From: Geothrix sp.
Lineage (GTDB): Bacteria; Acidobacteriota; Holophagae; Holophagales; Holophagaceae
DNA: 64,000 bases
Direction: 5' to 3'
NCBI RefSeq assembly: GCF_020622065.1
Contig: NZ_JAHRYQ010000001.1
Location: 1,488,001-1,552,000 of the forward strand
Below, piece by piece: positions 1 to 8,158 of this stretch; position 1 is the first letter of the stretch; each line of letters starts with the position of its first letter. Made by a program: the position numbers and the translations under genes. The notes under the pieces were generated by a model that made no database searches, had not been told where the DNA came from, and was given only the letters and a program-made list of their open reading frames with translations.

Positions 1-257
1 GACTGGAGTTCCGCACCCTGGACGACGACCGCCTGCGATTCGGCATATTGGCCTACGACTTCACCAAGCGGGACGACAAGCCGAATCCCCGCTACCGCTT
101 CACCAGCAGCTACCAGTTCTGGAAGGGCGCCTACATCCAGGCCGGCGTCCAGGACATCGGCAACAAGGATCTCCGCACCGTCTTCTTCGGCGGCGGCCTG
201 CGCTGGAAGGATGATGACTTGAAGAAGATCATCGGCCTTGCCGGAGCCGCCAAGTGA
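1..257 (+). CDS. MCE/MlaD-family lipid-transport protein, C-terminal part
   Basis: Only the last 84 codons are in the window; the reading frame starts at base 3. The visible tail is rich in aromatic and glycine residues alternating in a beta-strand pattern (YRFTSSYQFWKGAYIQAG, then a VFFGGGLRWKDDDLK end). This is the type of ending seen on MCE (mammalian cell entry / MlaD) proteins of Acidobacteriota and deltaproteobacteria, which bind lipids in the periplasm for an ABC transporter. The MCE domain itself lies upstream and cannot be checked, so the family call rests on the tail alone; another outer-membrane or beta-rich protein is possible. The stop overlaps the GTG start of the DUF116 gene, implying co-translation. 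Confidence 0.5.
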   Translation, partial: LEFRTLDDDRLRFGILAYDFTKRDDKPNPRYRFTSSYQFWKGAYIQAGVQDIGNKDLRTVFFGGGLRWKDDDLKKIIGLAGAAK

Positions 258-1039
258 AGGAACCCCGCGCCCTGCCCCAGCCCGGCCCCCTGCCGGTGGA
301 GCGGGGCGCGCTGTTCCTCTGGGTTCGTCGGGGCGTACCGCTGGCGCTGGCGGTCTTCGCCTTCGCCTTCGCCGCGCTGCACTCGGCCGGTCGGGGCTGG
401 TGGCTGCTGGCAGGCACGGGGGCCCTGGCCGCCGCCTGGCCCAGTTTCCTCCGGGGAGAGGCCTTTCTCCGCAACCGGGCTGCGGTCATGCGCCAGGATT
501 GCCTCTGGACCAACGCCCTCCGGCCGCTGGCCCGGCGGTTGGGGCAGGAAGATGCGTGGATCCTCTCCTTCTGCGGCCACAACAATCAGCGCGTCCGGGA
601 GGCTCTGGGAAGCCGCCGGGCCAAGCGGGCCCTCATCCTGCTGCCTCACTGCATCCAGATGGCCCGTTGCAAGGCTGGCATCCTCGACGACCTTCAGGCC
701 TGCTACGACTGCGGCCTCTGCCCCGTGGGCGATTACATGAACGCCGCCCTTCTGAACCGGTGGGAAGGCCGCATCACCAACCGCAGCCACAAGGCCTATC
801 GCGAGGCGCGGGAATTCAGGCCGGATCTGGTGGTGGCGGTGAGCTGCACGGACCGCCTGCTCAAGGGACTCACGAAAATGCCGGAGATCCCCTGCTATGT
901 GATCCCCCTGTCCCTGCCCCACGGCATGTGCGTGGACACGGACTTCAGCGTGCCTCATGTGTTCGCCGCCATGGAGGCCCTGGTGGAGCCCAGGCGCCCC
1001 GGCGACATCCAGCCGCTCAGGCGTGAGGGCATCGCGTGA
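254..1039 (+). CDS. DUF116 membrane-anchored cysteine-rich protein
   Basis: The 261-residue product has two hydrophobic segments near the N-terminus (about residues 28-43 and 50-63), so it is probably anchored with its main domain in the cytoplasm. The C-terminal two thirds matches the DUF116 pattern: a dense cysteine cluster at C133, C139, C150, C153 and C156 (LLPHCIQMARCK, then CYDCGLCPVGDY), followed by a VAVSCTDRLLKGL segment and a conserved IPLSLPHGMCVDT stretch. The spacing suggests metal or Fe-S binding, but no function is established for the family. It starts with GTG inside the stop of the MCE-like gene and ends inside the GTG start of the UbiA gene, so the three are almost certainly one transcript. 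This links it by context to envelope lipid or prenyl-lipid metabolism. Confidence 0.8.
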   Translation: MKEPRALPQPGPLPVERGALFLWVRRGVPLALAVFAFAFAALHSAGRGWWLLAGTGALAAAWPSFLRGEAFLRNRAAVMRQDCLWTNALRPLARRLGQEDAWILSFCGHNNQRVREALGSRRAKRALILLPHCIQMARCKAGILDDLQACYDCGLCPVGDYMNAALLNRWEGRITNRSHKAYREAREFRPDLVVAVSCTDRLLKGLTKMPEIPCYVIPLSLPHGMCVDTDFSVPHVFAAMEALVEPRRPGDIQPLRREGIA

Positions 1040-1938
1040 CCGGAGCGGCCCCCCGCTTCCCGTTGCGCACCTTCGTCCAACGCCTCCTCGGCCCGAAGGT
1101 CACGGCGTACTTGCTCCACCTGCGCCCGTTGGAATGGCCGATCATGACGGCCCACTTCCTGCTGGGCACCCTGTTGGCCTCGGGCTGGCCCCTGACGGCG
1201 GGCCCTGCCCTCCTGGGCTGGCTGGTGTTCGTGGCTCTGATGAACGGGGGCACCCTGGCCATCAACAGCGCCTTCGACCAGGACGAGGGTGACATCGGGT
1301 ATCTCAAGGCACCACCCAAGCCCCCTGACCACCTGCTGGCCTTCTCCGTCCTGCTGTTGGCCTTCTCCGCCCTGCTGGGCTTCCTGCTGCCCCGTCCCTT
1401 CGCGCTCCTCAACCTCGCCTGCGTGGCCATGAGCATCCTCTACTCCGTGCCCCCGGCACGCCTCAAGGCCCGGGCCGGGTGGGATCTGCTCATCAACTGC
1501 CTGGGGTTCGGCCTGTTCACACCCCTGGCGGGCTGGGCCCTCACCGGCCGGCCCTTCAGCCCGGCCATCCTCAGGGCCGCCCTCGGCTTTGCCTTTCTCT
1601 TCGCCGCGCTCTACCCCATGACCCAGATCTACCAGGTGGCCGAAGATGCCCGCCGGGGTGATCGCACGCTGGTCATCCGCGTGGGCGTGGGCCGGAGCCT
1701 GGGATTGGCTCTTGGGGCGGCCCTGGCGGCCCATGGGCTTTTCGCCGCCGCCATCCTGGCCAAGGGGCGGAACCCCTGGTATCTGGCCCTCTCCCTGGGG
1801 GCCTGGCTGGCCGTCCTGCTCCCCTGGCTGGGCCAGTGGCGCACCTGGTCGGATCATCGGCACGAAGCTGGCATGTACTGGGGCCTGGGTGCCTGGGCCG
1901 TCACGGACCTGAGCCTATTGGTCCTTTTGTGGCCTTGA
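1036..1938 (+). CDS. UbiA-family prenyltransferase
   Basis: A 300-residue, strongly hydrophobic protein with about eight or nine predicted membrane helices. It carries both acidic motifs of the UbiA superfamily: the first at N77-D81-D83-D86 (NSAFDQDEGDIGYL) and the second around E203-D204-D209 (QVAEDARRGDRTL), with the intervening YSVPPARLKAR loop typical of the family. These enzymes move a prenyl chain from a diphosphate donor to an aromatic or other acceptor in the membrane. The acceptor cannot be read from the sequence: quinone, heme O, chlorophyll-type and lipid UbiA enzymes share these motifs. The GTG start overlaps the stop of the DUF116 gene (GTGA), indicating translational coupling. 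A polyprenyl diphosphate synthase occurs at 18.8-19.8 kb. Confidence 0.85.
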   Translation: MTGAAPRFPLRTFVQRLLGPKVTAYLLHLRPLEWPIMTAHFLLGTLLASGWPLTAGPALLGWLVFVALMNGGTLAINSAFDQDEGDIGYLKAPPKPPDHLLAFSVLLLAFSALLGFLLPRPFALLNLACVAMSILYSVPPARLKARAGWDLLINCLGFGLFTPLAGWALTGRPFSPAILRAALGFAFLFAALYPMTQIYQVAEDARRGDRTLVIRVGVGRSLGLALGAALAAHGLFAAAILAKGRNPWYLALSLGAWLAVLLPWLGQWRTWSDHRHEAGMYWGLGAWAVTDLSLLVLLWP

Positions 1939-2021
1939 GCAGGAATTGCCCTTGAGCAAGGGACCTCCCGATCCGATAGACTAGGAACAAGTGACAACAG
2001 TCGGAATCTTCAGGAGCGTGC

Positions 2022-2861
2022 ATGGGATTCAGCAGGGGTTTTCGGTTGGCAGGAGTCGTCTTGGCCGCGGGATGTGCGGCCCTGAATGCTGGCTCGACCC
2101 ATTCCGCAACCAAACTGACCCTGAAGTCCGCTTCGGCCCTGGTACTGGATCAGAGCACGGGTCAGACCCTGTTGGAAAAGCAGGCCGGCGCCGTGGTGCC
2201 CATCGCGTCGATCACCAAGCTCATGACGGCCATGGTGCTGCTGGACGCCCACCTCGACCCCCAGGAAATCCTCACCATCACCAATGATGACAAGGACATG
2301 CTGCGCCACAGCAAGTCCCGCCTGCCCGTGGGCACCCGCCTGCCCCGGGAGCAGGCCCTGCTGCTGGCCCTGCTGGCTTCCGAGAACCGCGCCGCGCACG
2401 CCCTGGGCCGCACCTTCCCGGGGGGCCTCTCGGCCTTCGTCCAGGCCATGAATGCCAAGGCAAAGGAACTCGGCCTGACCGGGGCCCGTTTCGAAGATCC
2501 CACGGGCCTTTCGAGCGGCAATGTGGCCACGGCCCGGGACCTGGCCCGCATCCTCGAAAGCGCCTACAACTACCCCGAAATCCGTGATTTCACCACCCGG
2601 CCCGAGACCAGCATCCTGTCCGGCCGGAAGAGCATCCAGTTCCCCAACACCAACGCCCTGGTGCGCAGCCCCCGCTGGAGCATCGGCCTCTCCAAGACCG
2701 GCTACATCGAAGAGGCCGGCCGCTGCCTCGTCATGCAGGCCATGCTGGCCAACCGGCCCGTGCTCATCATCCTGCTGGATTCCTGGGGGAAATACACCCG
2801 CCTGGGCGACGCCAACCGCATCAAGCAGTGGATGGAAGCCCGCCTCGGCACCAAGGGCTGA
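2022..2861 (+). CDS. pbpG: D-alanyl-D-alanine endopeptidase / carboxypeptidase (PBP7-like, S11 family)
   Basis: This low-molecular-weight penicillin-binding protein trims or opens peptidoglycan cross-links in the periplasm. All three active-site motifs are visible: S63-I-T-K66, S120-E-N122 and K225-T-G227. At 279 residues with no extra C-terminal domain, it resembles PBP7/PbpG endopeptidases more than the longer DacA carboxypeptidases. The N-terminus is a signal sequence; a Cys at residue 18 after LAAG could make it a lipoprotein, though the box is imperfect. A CAGGAG ribosome site lies just before the ATG, and a TAGACT -10-like hexamer sits at 1977-1982. The next gene starts 7 bases after the stop. 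Confidence 0.85.
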   Translation: MGFSRGFRLAGVVLAAGCAALNAGSTHSATKLTLKSASALVLDQSTGQTLLEKQAGAVVPIASITKLMTAMVLLDAHLDPQEILTITNDDKDMLRHSKSRLPVGTRLPREQALLLALLASENRAAHALGRTFPGGLSAFVQAMNAKAKELGLTGARFEDPTGLSSGNVATARDLARILESAYNYPEIRDFTTRPETSILSGRKSIQFPNTNALVRSPRWSIGLSKTGYIEEAGRCLVMQAMLANRPVLIILLDSWGKYTRLGDANRIKQWMEARLGTKG

Positions 2862-2868
2862 GGGCCCG

Positions 2869-3558
2869 TTGCTCGTTCCCGAGGTCCGGCTCCCCTTCCC
2901 CCTGTCCTGGGGATTCTCCACCCGCCTGGATCCGCCTGAGGATCTGCCCGTCCGGCGCCTGAACCAGGTGCACCGCTGCGGCGTGGTGGAGGCTTCGACG
3001 GGCACCGAGGGATCCGTGGTGGAGGGCGATGGACTCTGGACCACCGCCCCGGGCGTCCGCCTTGGCGTGCGCGTGGCCGATTGCGTCCCCGTGCTGCTGG
3101 CCGGCCCGCTCCCCGGCGGCCGCCTCTGGGCCGCTGCCCTGCATGCGGGCTGGCGGGGCGCCACCGGGCACGGCGATGACTCCCCCTTCGAGGGACCCGG
3201 CCGGGGCATCCTGCGCCGTGGCACGGCACGCTACCGTGCCCTGGGAGGGCGCCCGGCGGACCTGGTCTGGGCCTTCGGCCCCGCCATCCTGGCCTGCCAC
3301 TTCGAGGTGGGTGAGGAGGTCATCGAGGCCGCGCGCCGGGATCCCGCCTGGCACGAGGGGTTGCGTTCCAAAGGTCCCTCGGGGACACCCCATCTCGACC
3401 TGCATGGCTTCCTGCGTGCCCAGGCCCTGGATCTGGGCCTGGATCCGGCCCGGGACGGCAGCGTGCCCCTTTGCACCGTGTGCCGTCCCGACCTGCTCTA
3501 CTCGTACCGCCGCGGCGAGACCACCGGCCGCCAGTGGGGCTGGGTCGAGATCGGATAA
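2869..3558 (+). CDS. Laccase-domain protein, YfiH/YlmD (polyphenol oxidase / purine nucleoside phosphorylase) family
   Basis: The roughly 229-residue product has the three conserved metal-site elements of the YfiH family in order: LNQVHR (H35), VADCVPVLLAG (C72) and LHAGWRG (H92). A late CTVCRPDLLYSYRR segment is also family-typical. Members were described as multicopper polyphenol oxidases and later as purine nucleoside phosphorylase/adenosine deaminase-like enzymes; which activity applies here cannot be told. The frame is open far upstream over pbpG, but homology begins near LLVPEVRLPFPLSWGFSTR, so I place the start at TTG 2869, 7 bases after the pbpG stop. The gene is probably expressed with pbpG, which fits the frequent association of this family with cell-wall genes. 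Confidence 0.85.
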   Translation: MLVPEVRLPFPLSWGFSTRLDPPEDLPVRRLNQVHRCGVVEASTGTEGSVVEGDGLWTTAPGVRLGVRVADCVPVLLAGPLPGGRLWAAALHAGWRGATGHGDDSPFEGPGRGILRRGTARYRALGGRPADLVWAFGPAILACHFEVGEEVIEAARRDPAWHEGLRSKGPSGTPHLDLHGFLRAQALDLGLDPARDGSVPLCTVCRPDLLYSYRRGETTGRQWGWVEIG

Positions 3559-3618
3559 CCTGAGAGACCGCCTCGCTCCTGATGACTGGGGCTTGAAGAT
3601 TCAAGACTGAGGATTGCC

Positions 3619-3978
3619 ATGCTCAACATTACGGATGTTCGCATCACCAAGGTGGAAGGCGACGACAAGCTGCGGGCCTTTGCGGGCCTGGTGATCGATG
3701 ACTGCTTCCTGGTCGGCGACCTGCGGGTGGTGGAGGGCGAGGACGGCTACTTCGTGGCCATGCCCAGCCGGCGGAAGCGCGATGGCAGCTTCAAGGACAT
3801 TGCCTATCCCCTGAACAACACCCTACGCGAACAGATCGAGGAGCGTGTGCTCCTGGCCTACGAGACCGCCACCGGAAACCGCGCCCTCAGCCGCATCGAG
3901 CGCGGCGAAGCCGCCGTGGTGCGCCCCGACCTGCTGAGCGTCGAGGAATTCGGGTTCACGCCCAAGAGCAATCCCTGA
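3619..3978 (+). CDS. spoVG: SpoVG family RNA/DNA-binding regulator
   Basis: A 119-residue protein with the full SpoVG pattern: an N-terminal ITDVRITKVEGDDKLRAFAG strand, the DDCFLVGDLRVV centre, and VAMPSRRKRDGSFKDIAYPLN, the most conserved stretch, which carries the basic nucleic-acid-binding residues. Named for a Bacillus sporulation role, the family is widespread in non-sporulating bacteria, where members bind RNA and DNA and act as post-transcriptional regulators. The C-terminal 30 residues (RIERGEAAVVRPDLLSVEEF onward) extend past the usual core. It stands alone between yfiH-like and the tRNA gene; its target is unknown. Confidence 0.9.
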   Translation: MLNITDVRITKVEGDDKLRAFAGLVIDDCFLVGDLRVVEGEDGYFVAMPSRRKRDGSFKDIAYPLNNTLREQIEERVLLAYETATGNRALSRIERGEAAVVRPDLLSVEEFGFTPKSNP

Positions 3979-4015
3979 ACGAGCCCCTGGCCCGGGCTTG
4001 ATCCGAGAGTCGGAC

Positions 4016-4044
4016 TTGGGCGGGACGCAGAGCCGCGCTATGCT
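4016..4044 (+). promoter_or_regulatory. Putative promoter of tRNA-Gln
   Basis: TTGGGC at 4016-4021 and TATGCT at 4039-4044 are separated by 17 bases, a good fit to a housekeeping sigma-70 promoter. The predicted transcription start (about 4051) lies a few bases before the mature tRNA 5' end at 4057. No -35/-10 score was computed. Confidence 0.5.
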
Positions 4045-4056
4045 TGCCTTTGCGCC

Positions 4057-4131
4057 TGGGGAGTAGCCAAGTGGTAAGGCAGCAGGTTTTGATCCTGCGT
4101 ACCGAGGGTTCGAATCCTTCCTCCCCAACCA
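4057..4131 (+). tRNA. tRNA-Gln (anticodon UUG)
   Basis: A 75-base cloverleaf including an encoded CCA. The acceptor stem TGGGGAG (4057-4063) pairs with CTCCCCA (4121-4127). The anticodon stem GCAGG/CCTGC (4082-4086 and 4094-4098) encloses loop TTTTGAT, giving anticodon TTG at 4089-4091, which reads CAA. A GGTTCGAATCC T-arm is present, and the CCA at 4129-4131 is in the DNA. It reads CAG by wobble at best, so another Gln tRNA may exist elsewhere in this high-GC genome. No integrase or attachment-site duplication is seen beside it. The 134 bases up to the kinase stop at 4266 hold no gene I can support. Confidence 0.96.
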
Positions 4132-4265
4132 ATGCTGTCCGGGGGCTCCGCGCTTTGCGCAGACCCCGGACTTCCACGCAGAAGCCCCAGTCAGCAGGGA
4201 TTTTTGCCTGCACCTGCACCTGAGGGACTCGAAGGCTGGGATGGCCTTGCGGCCCCTTCCCCGGG

Positions 4266-6167
4266 TCACAAGGGGAACCGCAGACCCTTGTCCCCACGGA
4301 CCTCCACCGTCTCGCTCTTGCTTCCCCGGCCACCCCGGACGGTGATGGTGTGGCGGCCTTGCGCCACCTGGACGCTGCTGCCATCGCTCTCGATGCCCGC
4401 GTCCTGGCCATCCACGAAGACCTTGCCGGTACCGGGGAAGGTTTCGACGGTGAGGGTGGCGAGAGCCGGAAGCGTGAGGGGGAGGACCTGACCTGCAGAC
4501 ACGCTCAGCACGCGGCTGTCCTTGTAGAAGTGCCTGGGACTTGCGAGCTCGACCTTGTGGGATCCCGGCGGCAATGCCAGCTTGGCGCCGGGGCTGAGGT
4601 CGCCCAGATCCTTGCCATCCACTTTTACGCGCACACCGAATCCACCCGCCAGCTTGAGGGCCCCGGGGGCGCTGGGATCCAGGGGCGGCTCCTGCCGGGT
4701 ATCTGCGGTGGTGGCCTCCTTCAGTTCAAAGACCCGCCCTCCCGGGACCTCGCCGGGCCCGAAATCCGAGGCGTACCCCAGCTTTTCTTTGGTGAGCGTG
4801 AGGCGGTGGGGCTGCCCCTGGTTCCAGCGGACCTTCAGGGGCGTCACACCCTCCAGCGGCTTCTCGTCCAGCACGACGGCGGCCCCCTGGGGCACGGAAT
4901 CGAGCGTCTCCTCCGTGATGATGGCCTCCAGGGGGAAGGCCGGCGGTGCCTCGCCCGGCTTGAACGCATAGAGAATGGGTTGGAACCCCTTCAGCTCGAG
5001 ACGCAGCTGGTCGCCCGCCTGCAGCGGCTGGTTCATGGGCGTGGCGCCCACGGCCAGGCCGTTCACGAAGACCTTGGCCCCGGTCGGCCGGGAGTCGATC
5101 TGCAGCCGGGTACCCTTCGGCCCCCGGAACAGGAACCAGCCACCCACCGCCAGGACCCCCGCGGCGGCCAGACCCAGCCAGACCCGACTGGCCCGGCTGG
5201 GCTCGACCCGTGGCACCACCATGGTCTCGTCGAAGGAAGTGGAGGTGATCTCCGGGAGCGGTGAATCGCCGCTCAGCTTCATGAGCCCGAGGATCTCGCG
5301 CCGGTCCTCCTTGCCAAGCTCCACCACCGCGTCGAGCAGATCCCGCACGAAGGCCGTGCAGGTGGCGTGCCGGTCCTCCGGCCGCTTGGCCAGCACCTTG
5401 TCGAAGACCCGTCGCCATCCCTCAGGCAGGATGCCGGTGACCGGAGGCTGCACCTCGACGGGGGGTTCATTCACGATGCGATAGAGGATGGTGTTGATGG
5501 AGTTGCCGGGAAACGGAGACTGGCCGCTCATCAACTCGAAGACCAGCACTCCGAAGCTGAAGATGTCCGACCGGCTGTCCACCGTGCCTTCGCGGATCTG
5601 CTCGGGGCTGGCATAGCTGGGGGTTCCCAGGAAGGTGCCCGTCTGGGTAAGGCTGGCGTCCTCCCGCTTGGCGATGCCGAAATCCATCAGCTTGGTGCGG
5701 CCATCCTCGCCCACCATCGCGTTGCCCGGCTTCACATCCCGATGGACGATCCCCTTGGCGTGGGCGTGGTCGAGGGCCTCCGCCAGCCCCACGGCGATCC
5801 GCAGCTTTTCTTTCGTCGGGAGCGGCGGGCCGGTCTTGATAAGGCCATCCAGAGGCTTTCCGGACACGAACTCCATGGCCAGGAAGGGTCCCAGGCCCTC
5901 CTCTTCCCCCACATCGTAGATGGCCACGATCCCCGGATGGTTGAGCAGGCCTGAAACCTCGGCTTCTCGCTGAAAACGAAGGAGATATTCGTGGCGATCT
6001 GCCTCGGTCCGAGCCGCATCCATCCGCATCAGCTTGATGGCCACCTTGCGCTTGATGCGGGGATCCTCCGCCAGCACCACGCTGCCCATGGCTCCGGAGC
6101 CCAGCAGGCGCAGGACCTGGTAGCGGCCGATGGATTGGGGGAGGTTCAGGTTGTCGAGGTCGGCCAT
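4266..6167 (-). CDS. Membrane-bound Ser/Thr protein kinase with PEGA repeats
   Basis: The 633-residue product has a Hanks-type kinase domain at about residues 15-275. It shows the glycine loop LLGSGAMGSVVLAE, K45 in VAIK, the alpha-C glutamate E68, the catalytic loop VHRDVKPGN (D144, K146, N149) and DFG at 162-164. All catalytic residues are present, so it should be active. A linker leads to one membrane segment near residues 330-347 (VWLGLAAAGVLAVGGWFLF). Outside the membrane are at least three PEGA-type beta modules (RPTGAKVFVNGLAVGATP; PGTGKVFVDGQDAG; a DGKDLGDLSPG unit). The design is a cytoplasmic kinase with an extracytoplasmic wall- or protein-sensing tail. Divergent from the glycosyltransferase; the ATG follows an AGGATG ribosome site. 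Confidence 0.92.
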   Translation of the reverse strand: MADLDNLNLPQSIGRYQVLRLLGSGAMGSVVLAEDPRIKRKVAIKLMRMDAARTEADRHEYLLRFQREAEVSGLLNHPGIVAIYDVGEEEGLGPFLAMEFVSGKPLDGLIKTGPPLPTKEKLRIAVGLAEALDHAHAKGIVHRDVKPGNAMVGEDGRTKLMDFGIAKREDASLTQTGTFLGTPSYASPEQIREGTVDSRSDIFSFGVLVFELMSGQSPFPGNSINTILYRIVNEPPVEVQPPVTGILPEGWRRVFDKVLAKRPEDRHATCTAFVRDLLDAVVELGKEDRREILGLMKLSGDSPLPEITSTSFDETMVVPRVEPSRASRVWLGLAAAGVLAVGGWFLFRGPKGTRLQIDSRPTGAKVFVNGLAVGATPMNQPLQAGDQLRLELKGFQPILYAFKPGEAPPAFPLEAIITEETLDSVPQGAAVVLDEKPLEGVTPLKVRWNQGQPHRLTLTKEKLGYASDFGPGEVPGGRVFELKEATTADTRQEPPLDPSAPGALKLAGGFGVRVKVDGKDLGDLSPGAKLALPPGSHKVELASPRHFYKDSRVLSVSAGQVLPLTLPALATLTVETFPGTGKVFVDGQDAGIESDGSSVQVAQGRHTITVRGGRGSKSETVEVRGDKGLRFPL

Positions 6168-6291
6168 GTCAGCATCCTACCGAACCCATCGGAGATGAAG
6201 AGGTAGATTGTTAGGTTTTTCGTGGATTTTCCCATCGTCCCTGCCAGACTATAAGCAGGCCCACTGACCTGGGCTGTGGGAGGTTTATTCC

Positions 6292-7818
6292 GTGATGGAA
6301 GTCGTCAAGACCATCGTGCTCGGCACCTACTTCACGCTGCTCACCATCCTGAGCATCTACGGGGCGCATCGCCTCTGGATGCTGCTGCTCTACTACCGCC
6401 ACAAGAATGAGGTTCCCCAGCCCAAGGGCGACGAGAACTATCTCCCGGTGGTCACCGTGCAGCTGGCGGTGTTCAACGAGATGAATGTCATCGAGCGCCT
6501 CATGGACCATGTCGTGAAGATGGACTGGCCCAAGGAGAAGCTCGAGATCCAGGTGCTGGACGATTCCACGGACGACACCGTCAAGGTCGCCAGCGCCGTG
6601 GTGGACCGCTACAAGGCCCTCGGCTTCGACATCCACTACCTCCATCGCACGGACCGTACGGGCTTCAAGGCCGGCGCGCTCTCCGAGGGCCTCAAGGTCG
6701 CCAAGGGCGAGCTGGTGGCCATGTTCGACGCCGACTTCCTTCCCACCGAAGACTTCCTTCGCAAAGCCGTGCCCCACTTCGCCGACGAGAAGGTGGCCTT
6801 CGTCCAGGGCTGCTGGGCCCACCTGAACCGCGAGTTCTCCCTGCTCACCCAGGTGCAGGCCATCCTGCTCGACGGCCACTTCGTCTTCGAGCACACGGCC
6901 CGCCACCGGTCCCACGCCTTCTTCAACTTCAGCGGCACCGCCGGCATGTGGCGTGTCTCCGCCATCGCCGACGCCGGCGGCTGGGAGCACGACACCATCA
7001 CCGAGGACGCCGACCTGTCCTACCGCGCCCAGCTCAAGGGCTGGAAGGGCGTCTACCTCAAGGATCTGGTCGTCCCCGCCGAGCTGCCCGTGGAGGTCAA
7101 CGCCTTCAAGAGCCAGCAGCACCGTTGGGCCAAGGGCAATGCCCAGGTCATCCGCAAGCTCATGAAGACCATCTGGAAGTCGAACGAGAGCCTGCACACC
7201 AAGCTCGAGTGCTGGTTCCATCTCACGGCCAACTGCAACTACATGCTGATGGTCGTGCTCTCCGTCATCATGGTGCCCGCCATGATCTTCCGGGCCGGCA
7301 CCCCCGTGCATGTCCTGCTGCTCACGGATGGCCCCTTCTTCCTCCTGAACGCGGTGAGCGTGGGCCTCTACTTCGGCCTCTCCCAGAAGGAGCTGACGGA
7401 CAATACCGGCTGGCAGTCCCGCCTGAAGTACATCCCCGGCCTCATGGGTCTGGGCATCGGCCTCGCCCTGAACCAGGCCAAGGCCGTGCTGGAGGGCTTC
7501 TTCACCGACGACAAGGAGTTCAAGCGCACCCCCAAGTACGGCGTGGATGCCACGGGCAAGACGGTCACCAAGCGGGCCTACAAGGTGCCCAAGAGCCTCA
7601 TGACCTTCCTGGAGCTGGGCTTCGCGATCTACTACTTCGCGGCCGTCCTCGTGGCCATCTGGATCCGCAAGTGGGCCTCGGTCCCCTTCCTATGGCTCTT
7701 CTTCAGCGGCTTCTCCTACATGAGCATCCTGTCCCTGGCCGATGTGAAGCTGTTCCGGCGCCTGGCCATGGATGAACCGGCCGACGACGCCCAGAGCGCC
7801 GCGAACTTCGTTCAGTAG
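6292..7818 (+). CDS. Membrane GT2 glycosyltransferase (cellulose-synthase-like)
   Basis: A 508-residue processive-type family 2 glycosyltransferase. An N-terminal membrane helix (residues 5-30) is followed by the GT-A domain with LAVFNEMNVIERL, the nucleotide-binding LDDSTDDT, the metal-binding FDADFLP (DxD-type), the acceptor-site TED motif in TITEDADLSYR and QQHRWAKG (the Q-x-x-R-W signature). Four or so helices follow in the last 200 residues. The closest pattern is cellulose-synthase-like or glucomannan-type enzymes making a cell-surface polysaccharide; substrate unknown. GTG 6292 and ATG 6295 are adjacent possible starts behind a GGGAGG site at 6278-6283. A TATAAG -10-like hexamer lies at 6250-6255. 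No BcsB or BcsC-like partner is nearby. Confidence 0.88.
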   Translation: MMEVVKTIVLGTYFTLLTILSIYGAHRLWMLLLYYRHKNEVPQPKGDENYLPVVTVQLAVFNEMNVIERLMDHVVKMDWPKEKLEIQVLDDSTDDTVKVASAVVDRYKALGFDIHYLHRTDRTGFKAGALSEGLKVAKGELVAMFDADFLPTEDFLRKAVPHFADEKVAFVQGCWAHLNREFSLLTQVQAILLDGHFVFEHTARHRSHAFFNFSGTAGMWRVSAIADAGGWEHDTITEDADLSYRAQLKGWKGVYLKDLVVPAELPVEVNAFKSQQHRWAKGNAQVIRKLMKTIWKSNESLHTKLECWFHLTANCNYMLMVVLSVIMVPAMIFRAGTPVHVLLLTDGPFFLLNAVSVGLYFGLSQKELTDNTGWQSRLKYIPGLMGLGIGLALNQAKAVLEGFFTDDKEFKRTPKYGVDATGKTVTKRAYKVPKSLMTFLELGFAIYYFAAVLVAIWIRKWASVPFLWLFFSGFSYMSILSLADVKLFRRLAMDEPADDAQSAANFVQ

Positions 7819-7840
7819 CCCCGGCTTCCGATCAGGGACC

Positions 7841-8149
7841 ATGGCTCGCCCAGCCGCCCGTCCCGGATCCTCCCGCCCCCGCGCCGCCGCCTTGCGGTAC
7901 CGGCCGGAGGCGCCCTTCCAGGACGCGGCGCCCCGGCTGGTGGCCAAGGGCCAGGGGCTCCTGGCGGAACGCATCCTGGAGCTGGCGAAGCAGCACGGCG
8001 TGGTGGTCTCCAAAGATCCCGACCTGCTGGCCGCCCTCGAACCGCTGGACCTGGACCGCCTCATCCCCCCTGAGCTTTTCCAGGCCGTCGCCGTGCTGCT
8101 GGCTGCCCTCTACCGGGCCAACAAGAGCCTGGCGCCACCCCCTTCCTGA
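7841..8149 (+). CDS. Stand-alone FlhB/EscU C-terminal-domain-like protein
   Basis: A 102-residue protein that matches the cytoplasmic tail of the type III export switch protein FlhB/EscU after the autocleavage site: AALRYRPE, then APRLVAKGQGLLAERILELA, HGVVVSKDPDLLAAL and LIPPELFQAVAVLLAALYR. The membrane domain is missing, and so is the NPTH autocleavage loop, replaced by an Arg/Pro-rich start. Such short FlhB-tail homologues (FlhX/YlqH type) can substitute for the FlhB tail in some flagellated bacteria. No flagellar gene is in the window. I start it at ATG 7841, where homology begins, rather than at an ATG 69 bases upstream that would overlap the glycosyltransferase gene. Confidence 0.8.
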   Translation: MARPAARPGSSRPRAAALRYRPEAPFQDAAPRLVAKGQGLLAERILELAKQHGVVVSKDPDLLAALEPLDLDRLIPPELFQAVAVLLAALYRANKSLAPPPS

Positions 8150-8158
8150 TCCGAGACG

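Noticed and set aside
4057-4131. tRNA-Gln as an integration site for a genomic island
   Set aside because: No integrase, no repeated tRNA 3' end and no change in base or codon use downstream.
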